Shown here one piece after another: positions 6,862 through 10,218 of a stretch of DNA of 10,218 bases. Both the position numbers and the translations under genes were made by a program. The notes under the pieces are model-generated. The model had not been told where the DNA came from. It saw only the letters and a list, made by a program, of their open reading frames with translations, and did no database searches. The DNA comes from a miscellaneous Crenarchaeota group-1 archaeon SG8-32-3 (GTDB lineage Archaea > Thermoproteota > Bathyarchaeia > Bathyarchaeales > Bathycorpusculaceae), in assembly GCA_001273335.1 (NCBI GenBank), contig LFWV01000038.1, positions 1 through 10,218 on the forward strand, in the 5' to 3' direction. Position 1 is the stretch's first letter, and the number at the start of each line of letters is the position of its first letter.

Positions 6862-7313
6862 CGGACTGATAAACCATTCGAAAGTGCGGTTGAGCTGTGT
6901 TGGAAAAATTCGAGTGGATATTGTGGCTTGAGATAAAGGGGGTCGAAAAGAGCGTGTTTTGGAAGCAGAATAATGTCAGCCATTTTTTGTGTGGTGCAGT
7001 AGCTTTCCATCAATTTTGGGCTTATTGTGGCAATATTTTTCAGTAGGTCCCATTGGATTTCTCACCCTTCCAAATGCTTTGAAAATATATCGCGAAATTA
7101 AGAAAGAAACGTTAGTAGAAATTAACGGCAAAGTGCACGCTAAGAGGCTGAAAACAAGTATATTCTCGTTTACCTCAATCCTCTTCTTTACTATTAACAC
7201 GCTCCGCACTTTTTGCTGTGTGATTGAGATATATCAGCTTGCAAGATTTCATTCCCATCTCCAGCTATTTCAGCAATTGAGAAAAAACTTCGTCCAATTA
7301 ATATCTCATCATA

Positions 7314-7493
7314 TCAATTCTGATGATGTATCCTCATGCTTTTCAGCCTATTGGGTTTGATAGATACATACATGTTGTTTCCGTTGGTGCGGACGCGATC
7401 TCCCAGCCTGATCTTCTCTCCACATCTGAAACAGGTCAGCTGGTCAACATTATTTCTATGGTACAGCTTGGGTCTCAAGGATCTAGTGAGCAT
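7314..7493 (-). CDS. Possible 59-residue zinc-ribbon-like small protein, or its remnant
   Basis: Read on the minus strand, an ATG at 7493 opens a 59-codon frame ending TGA at 7316-7314. Residues 21-35 read CFRCGEKIRLGDRVR. This resembles the first half of small archaeal zinc-ribbon proteins, where CxRCG..I..GD.V is followed by a second H/C pair about 20 residues on. Here the second pair is missing in frame. A +2 reading of the same DNA gives KQHVCIY at about the right distance, so a frameshift may have broken an older gene. A ribosome site, GTGAT, lies eight bases before the ATG, which favours real translation. No function can be assigned. It overlaps a plus-strand ORF without features (7323-7529). 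Confidence 0.35.
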   Translation of the reverse strand: MLTRSLRPKLYHRNNVDQLTCFRCGEKIRLGDRVRTNGNNMYVSIKPNRLKSMRIHHQN

Positions 7494-7612
7494 TTCATTT
7501 CATCACTCATGATGATCCTCTATCCTTAATCTTTCAGGAACTATTTCATCAGGAATTTTCTATGTTCTGGAGAAGAACAGCATAATCAAATCAGTCTCCA
7601 GTTATTACAAAA

Positions 7613-7624
7613 GCTTATTTAATT
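7613..7624 (+). promoter_or_regulatory. TATA box for the LsrF-like/alcohol dehydrogenase operon
   Basis: GCTTATTTAATT, with AC-AAAA just before it as a possible BRE, is a good archaeal TATA candidate. Transcription about 25 bases on would start near 7644, leaving about 12 leader bases, including GGTGA, before the ATG at 7657. Confidence 0.5.
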
Positions 7625-7656
7625 CTGGAGCTAAAGGTTCCGCGGTGAAATATTAC

Positions 7657-8454
7657 ATGGATTGGGGAATGAGAAACCGTTTATCGCGGCTTATTCAAGC
7701 TGACGGCAAAGCTCTTTTTTTGCCGATAGACCACGGATACTTCCAAGGACCAACGCGCATGCTGGAGAAGCCAGGTGAAACCATCAAACCATTGTGGAAG
7801 TACGCTGACGCTTTAATGATGACACGCGGAGTTTTGAGAAATTGTATTGACCCTGCAATGCCTAAGCCTATTATCATGCGTGTGTCAGGTGCAACAACGG
7901 TTGTTGGTGAGAATTTAGCAAACGAAAACTTAGTCACATCTATAGAGGAAATCATTCGCCTTAACGCAAGCGCTGTTTCCATGTCCGTATTTGTGGGCAG
8001 CAAGTATGAGCATCAGACTTTGTCTAACTTGGCGAAGCTGGTGGATGCATGTGAGGATTACGGAATACCTGTTATGGCGGTTACCGCGGTTGGCAGGGAG
8101 CTTGAGAAGCGAACAGCTCGTCATTTGGCGTTGTGTTGCAGGGTTGCCGCTGAAATAGGGGCTAGAGTCGTGAAGACCTATTATTGCGAGGAAAATTTTG
8201 AGAAAATTATTGATGGTTGTCCTGTGCCTGTGGTTATTGCAGGTGGGCCAAAAACTGAAACTCAACGTGAAGTTTTCAACTTCGTTTATGACGGTATGCA
8301 GAAAGGTGCCATAGGAGTGAACTTGGGACGGAATATTTGGCAGACTGAACATCCTGTAGCTGCTATACGTGCGATCAGAGCTATAATCCATGACAATTAC
8401 ACGGCTGAAGAAGCACAAGGTTTGTTTGATCAGATGAAAGCTGAAAAAACCTGA
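7657..8454 (+). CDS. LsrF-like class I aldolase/thiolase (DeoC/FbaB superfamily)
   Basis: A cytosolic TIM-barrel enzyme of 265 residues. Landmarks (numbered from the upstream GTG) are WGMRNRLSRL (7-16), LPIDHGYFQGPT (26-37), YADALMMTRGVLR (53-65), GSKYEHQ (118-124), VVKTYY (175-180) with Lys177 as the expected Schiff-base lysine, GCPVPVVIAGG (191-201) and GVNLGRNIWQ (224-233). The order and wording match bacterial LsrF (3-hydroxy-5-phosphonooxypentane-2,4-dione thiolase) closely from memory. Archaeal homologues are usually annotated as LsrF or fructose-bisphosphate aldolase and occur without AI-2 genes. The real substrate is therefore unclear, probably a phosphorylated ketose or diketone. The start is set at ATG 7657 because GGTGA (7644-7648) lies eight bases before it; GTG 7645 is the alternative. 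The gene is followed after 25 bases by an alcohol dehydrogenase and likely shares its transcript and pathway. Confidence 0.9.
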   Translation: MDWGMRNRLSRLIQADGKALFLPIDHGYFQGPTRMLEKPGETIKPLWKYADALMMTRGVLRNCIDPAMPKPIIMRVSGATTVVGENLANENLVTSIEEIIRLNASAVSMSVFVGSKYEHQTLSNLAKLVDACEDYGIPVMAVTAVGRELEKRTARHLALCCRVAAEIGARVVKTYYCEENFEKIIDGCPVPVVIAGGPKTETQREVFNFVYDGMQKGAIGVNLGRNIWQTEHPVAAIRAIRAIIHDNYTAEEAQGLFDQMKAEKT

Positions 8455-8479
8455 ACATACCTCTTTCTGGTGAAACTAT

Positions 8480-9508
8480 ATGCTTGCAGCTGTTTACTAC
8501 AACAACAAAGACGTAAGAGTACAGGAAGTGCCTAAGCCTGAAATCGAAGATGACGAAATCCTCATGAAGGTAATGGCTAGCGGTATATGTGGAAGCGATG
8601 TCACGGAATGGTACAGGGTTCCGAAGGCTCCGAGAATTCTAGGTCACGAAGCTACAGGCGTAATTGAGAAAGTAGGCAGCAGAGTTTCGGGGTGTAAGGT
8701 GGGTGACCGCGTTTTCGTGTCGCATCATGTTCCTTGCAACAAATGTCGATACTGCTTACGTGGGCATCATACGGCCTGTAGGACTTTGCATACGACAAAT
8801 TATTATCCAGGTGGGTTTGCCCAGTACATTCGTGTGCCTAGGATAAACGTTGAAACCGGGGTCTACAAGTTACCTTCTGAAACGTCTTTTGAGGACGGGA
8901 CTTTTATTGAGCCTTTGGCATGTGTGGTTCGGGGTCAACGTTTGGCTCAGATTCATAAGAATGATGTTTTGCTGGTTATTGGCAGTGGCGTCTCTGGGAT
9001 ACTTCATGTGCAGTTGGCTAAACGTAAGGGTTTGAAACGGGTTGTTGTGGCTGATATAAACAAGTACCGGCTGGAGTTGGCGGAGAAGTTTGGTGCGGAT
9101 TGCACTATAAATGCACAGGGAAACTTGCCATATAAATTGAAAGAGAACAATGATGGACGATTAGCTGATAAGGTAGTGGTTTGTACTGGGGCAACACAGG
9201 CGGCCTTAACAGCATTAGATTGTGTGGATAAAGGCGGGATTATTCTGTTTTTTGCGGTGCCAGACCCGTCAGTGAATGTTCCTGTACCTATAAACAAGTT
9301 TTGGAGGAATGAAATCAGTCTGAAGACTTCTTATGGTGCAGCGCCAAATGATTTGGTAGAATCTTTGGCTATTTTGGCTGAAGGGAAATTAAACGTTCGG
9401 GATATGATAACGCATCGGTTGAGTTTGCGGCAGGCAGCGGAAGGTTTTAGGTTGATGGCAGAAGCGGGCGAATCTTTGAAAGTGGTACTCGAGCCAAATA
9501 GAGATTAG
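8480..9508 (+). CDS. Zinc-dependent NAD alcohol/polyol dehydrogenase (MDR family, sorbitol/threonine dehydrogenase-like)
   Basis: A 342-residue medium-chain dehydrogenase expected to oxidise a secondary alcohol of a polyol or sugar derivative. The catalytic zinc site is Cys37 (SGICGSD), His56-Glu57 (LGHEATG) and probably Glu144 (IEPLACV). The structural zinc site is complete: Cys86, Cys89, Cys92 and Cys100. The Rossmann motif is VIGSGVSG (166-173), and Asp192 in ADINKYR points to NAD+ rather than NADP+. The full length and intact motifs suggest an active enzyme. GGTGA sits six bases before the ATG. It is second in an operon with the LsrF-like gene, 25 bases apart, so it probably makes or consumes the keto compound handled by that aldolase; this is inference. 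The substrate cannot be told from sequence alone. Confidence 0.93.
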   Translation: MLAAVYYNNKDVRVQEVPKPEIEDDEILMKVMASGICGSDVTEWYRVPKAPRILGHEATGVIEKVGSRVSGCKVGDRVFVSHHVPCNKCRYCLRGHHTACRTLHTTNYYPGGFAQYIRVPRINVETGVYKLPSETSFEDGTFIEPLACVVRGQRLAQIHKNDVLLVIGSGVSGILHVQLAKRKGLKRVVVADINKYRLELAEKFGADCTINAQGNLPYKLKENNDGRLADKVVVCTGATQAALTALDCVDKGGIILFFAVPDPSVNVPVPINKFWRNEISLKTSYGAAPNDLVESLAILAEGKLNVRDMITHRLSLRQAAEGFRLMAEAGESLKVVLEPNRD

Positions 9509-9545
9509 AAAGAGCCGAACTTCATGTTCTGGACTAATATGTCCT

Positions 9546-9591
9546 CTGCAGATTATGCAGTATAAGTAGCGTTGGAGAATGGCTTTTTCTC
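9546..9591 (+). terminator. Weak hairpins and T5 run after the dehydrogenase gene
   Basis: CTGCA (9546-9550) pairs with TGCAG (9556-9560), and GAGAA (9575-9579) with TTCTC (9587-9591). The second arm includes a run of five T. This could end the aldolase-dehydrogenase transcript, but the stems are short and the call is tentative. Confidence 0.25.
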
Positions 9592-9631
9592 AGCTTTGGG
9601 TATTCAACTGGCGTTTGGAAAAACTCATACT

Positions 9632-9643
9632 CCTATTTATAAT
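9632..9643 (+). promoter_or_regulatory. TATA box without a downstream ORF
   Basis: CCTATTTATAAT is one of the best TATA matches in the window, yet no reading frame of more than a few codons follows it before the promoter of the winged-helix gene. Its reverse complement (ATTATAAATAGG) is also TATA-like, so direction is uncertain. Confidence 0.4.
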
Positions 9644-9663
9644 GCTTGAACTGGCAGTTGGTT

Positions 9664-9770
9664 GATAGCTGTCGGGTTCGTGTATAACTGCTTGACAGGC
9701 TCTGTACCCTCCTTCAATGAACAATTTGTGGTTTTGATTGGATGGTATAATTCTGAAGAGATTTTTTTGG
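9664..9770 (+). ncRNA. Candidate small RNA between a TATA box and a T-run
   Basis: Transcription from the TATA box at 9632 should start near 9664. Right there AGCTGTC (9667-9673) can pair with GACAGGCT (9694-9701) with one bulged base, and the stretch is less AT-rich than its surroundings. A run of seven T (9762-9768) followed by T-rich sequence could terminate it, giving about 100 bases. Only frames of under ten codons occur inside. I recognise no known RNA family: no tRNA T-loop in place and no convincing C/D boxes. Purely a structural inference. Confidence 0.25.
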
Positions 9771-9895
9771 TTTTTGTTGGTTTGCTCTTAAGTTATTAAA
9801 TATGTTGCCTGTGTTTTTGTCGGTCTTTGATTTGGTATATTGAAAAAAAGTGTAGATTTTTCTATAACAAAGTTCTGAAAAATAACCTCATAAGA

Positions 9896-9906
9896 CATTT
9901 AAGTAT
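9896..9906 (+). promoter_or_regulatory. TATA box for the winged-helix gene
   Basis: CATTTAAGTAT lies about 40 bases before the ATG at 9942, so transcription would start near 9927 and leave AAAGGGG (9928-9934) as a ribosome site seven bases before the ATG. A second TATA-like run, CATATATAAA (9921-9930), is too close to serve that ATG but could give a leaderless message starting near the ATG at 9957. Confidence 0.45.
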
Positions 9907-9941
9907 TGCAGTAAAATAAGCATATATAAAGGGGTCTGTCG

Positions 9942-10157
9942 ATGTCGAAGATTGCGATGGTTCTAGAGCTGCTCGGTGATGGGAAATGGCATGGAATAGA
10001 GGAGTCGCTGTTGAGACTGAAGTTAAGCGAACGTGAATTTCTGGAGGTTGCAGATTTTCTGGGTAAGTACGGATTTGTGAAGGTTGATGAGAAAAACAGG
10101 CGAGTTAGGATCAACAGGGATTTCCAAAGGCTGGATCCAGTAGTTGCTTACGGTTGA
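9942..10157 (+). CDS. Small winged helix-turn-helix protein
   Basis: A 71-residue soluble protein, basic at the end. Residues 3-60 fit one compact winged-helix domain: helix 1 (IAMVLELLGDGKWHG), a short helix, a recognition-type helix (SEREFLEVADFLGKYGF, 29-45), then a strand pair VKVDEKNRRVRIN (46-58) as the wing. The GDGKWH element is common at the start of archaeal winged-helix domains. It probably binds DNA as a small regulator, though some such domains mediate protein contacts. The ATG at 9942 has AAAGGGG seven bases upstream; ATG 9957 would remove five residues. It stands alone with its own promoter, so no target can be inferred. Confidence 0.82.
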   Translation: MSKIAMVLELLGDGKWHGIEESLLRLKLSEREFLEVADFLGKYGFVKVDEKNRRVRINRDFQRLDPVVAYG

Positions 10158-10218
10158 AGAAGCTTGAAGAACGCTGTTTAGTTTTCTTATTTAGAAAGCA
10201 AAAAATTTTGGGGTAATT

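Larger units (their letters stand above)
6814..7644. other. AT-rich spacer of 831 bases between two divergent genes
   Basis: This long gap separates the phosphorylase (leftward) from the LsrF-like gene (rightward). It holds a promoter candidate at each end, a short minus-strand ORF at 7314-7493 and several overlapping ORFs on both strands with no recognisable domain. The most protein-like of these is the plus-strand stretch from 6989 to 7360, which has a GTG start, no clear ribosome site and a charged middle (LPNALKIYREIKK, EINGKVHAKRLK). It could be the remnant of a decayed gene. I see no tRNA, rRNA, CRISPR or insertion-sequence ends. Confidence 0.5.

Noticed and set aside
6810..7013. 67-codon minus-strand ORF ending just at the phosphorylase start
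   Set aside because: No domain, and it covers the likely phosphorylase promoter. It is not in frame with the phosphorylase and cannot be its N-terminus.
6976..7209. 77-codon minus-strand ORF in the spacer
   Set aside because: No ribosome site and no domain, and the opposite strand looks more coding.
7306..7327. Inverted repeat CATCAT/ATGATG
   Set aside because: Six-base arms in AT-rich DNA are expected by chance; no T-run follows on either side and it does not match a clear operator position.
7506..7560. ATGATGA at 7508 as the C box of a C/D guide RNA
   Set aside because: No CTGA D box at a suitable distance on the same strand and no terminal stem.
7930..8418. 162-codon minus-strand ORF
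   Set aside because: Antisense to the LsrF-like gene, which carries all its family motifs; composition is that of a shadow frame.
9671..9690. GGGTTCGTGT resembling a tRNA T-arm
   Set aside because: No acceptor stem, anticodon arm or closing T-stem can be folded around it.
1..10218. CRISPR arrays, insertion sequences, attachment sites, defence genes
   Set aside because: No regularly spaced direct repeats, transposase motifs, terminal inverted repeats or integrase genes were seen.

Overview
This window is archaeal. The evidence is a CobY-type (not CobU-type) cobinamide nucleotidyltransferase, a prenyltransferase and a radical SAM protein of the kinds used for archaeal ether lipids, GGTG/GTGA-type ribosome binding sites, TATA-like boxes 25-40 bases before several genes, T-run terminators, and several GTG/TTG starts. 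Base composition is moderate (roughly 40-45% GC by eye). A small Cys-rich protein with CPVQ and FHHWLIEKGY motifs suggests a TACK-type, possibly Bathyarchaeia, genome; that is recall, not a search result.

Layout. (1) Bases 1-2504, minus strand: a tight three-gene operon, NAD-dependent sugar epimerase, then a UbiA prenyltransferase, then a radical SAM protein cut off by the window edge. Both junctions are ATGA overlaps. The radical SAM protein resembles the tetraether lipid synthase (Tes/MJ0619) family and the UbiA protein resembles digeranylgeranylglyceryl phosphate synthase, so this looks like a membrane lipid modification operon. The UbiA protein, however, lacks the first Asp of its second DxxxD metal motif. 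(2) Bases 2553-3916, plus strand, divergent: cobS and cobY, again with an ATGA overlap, two steps of cobalamin nucleotide-loop assembly, followed by a T7 terminator. (3) Bases 4061-5018, plus strand: a small membrane protein with a His/Asp pattern of the YdjM/DUF4184 kind, then a Cys-rich protein fused to a ribbon-helix-helix domain. (4) Bases 5011-6813, minus strand, convergent with an 8-base overlap: a short-type alpha-glucan phosphorylase carrying an N-terminal YHS/TRASH metal-binding domain. (5) Bases 6814-7644: an AT-rich spacer with a promoter at each end and, on the minus strand, a 59-codon ORF with a CxxC zinc-ribbon start. (6) Bases 7657-9508, plus strand: an operon of an LsrF-like class I aldolase/thiolase and a zinc-dependent NAD alcohol dehydrogenase. 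(7) Bases 9509-9941: a non-coding stretch with a TATA box, hairpin and T-run that together could be a small RNA gene. (8) Bases 9942-10157: a small winged-helix protein with its own promoter.

The strongest leads are the lipid operon with its odd UbiA active site, the TRASH-phosphorylase fusion, the Cys-rich/RHH fusion, the LsrF-ADH pair outside any visible AI-2 system, and the possible small RNA. All functions are read from motifs and remembered families; no database search was possible.
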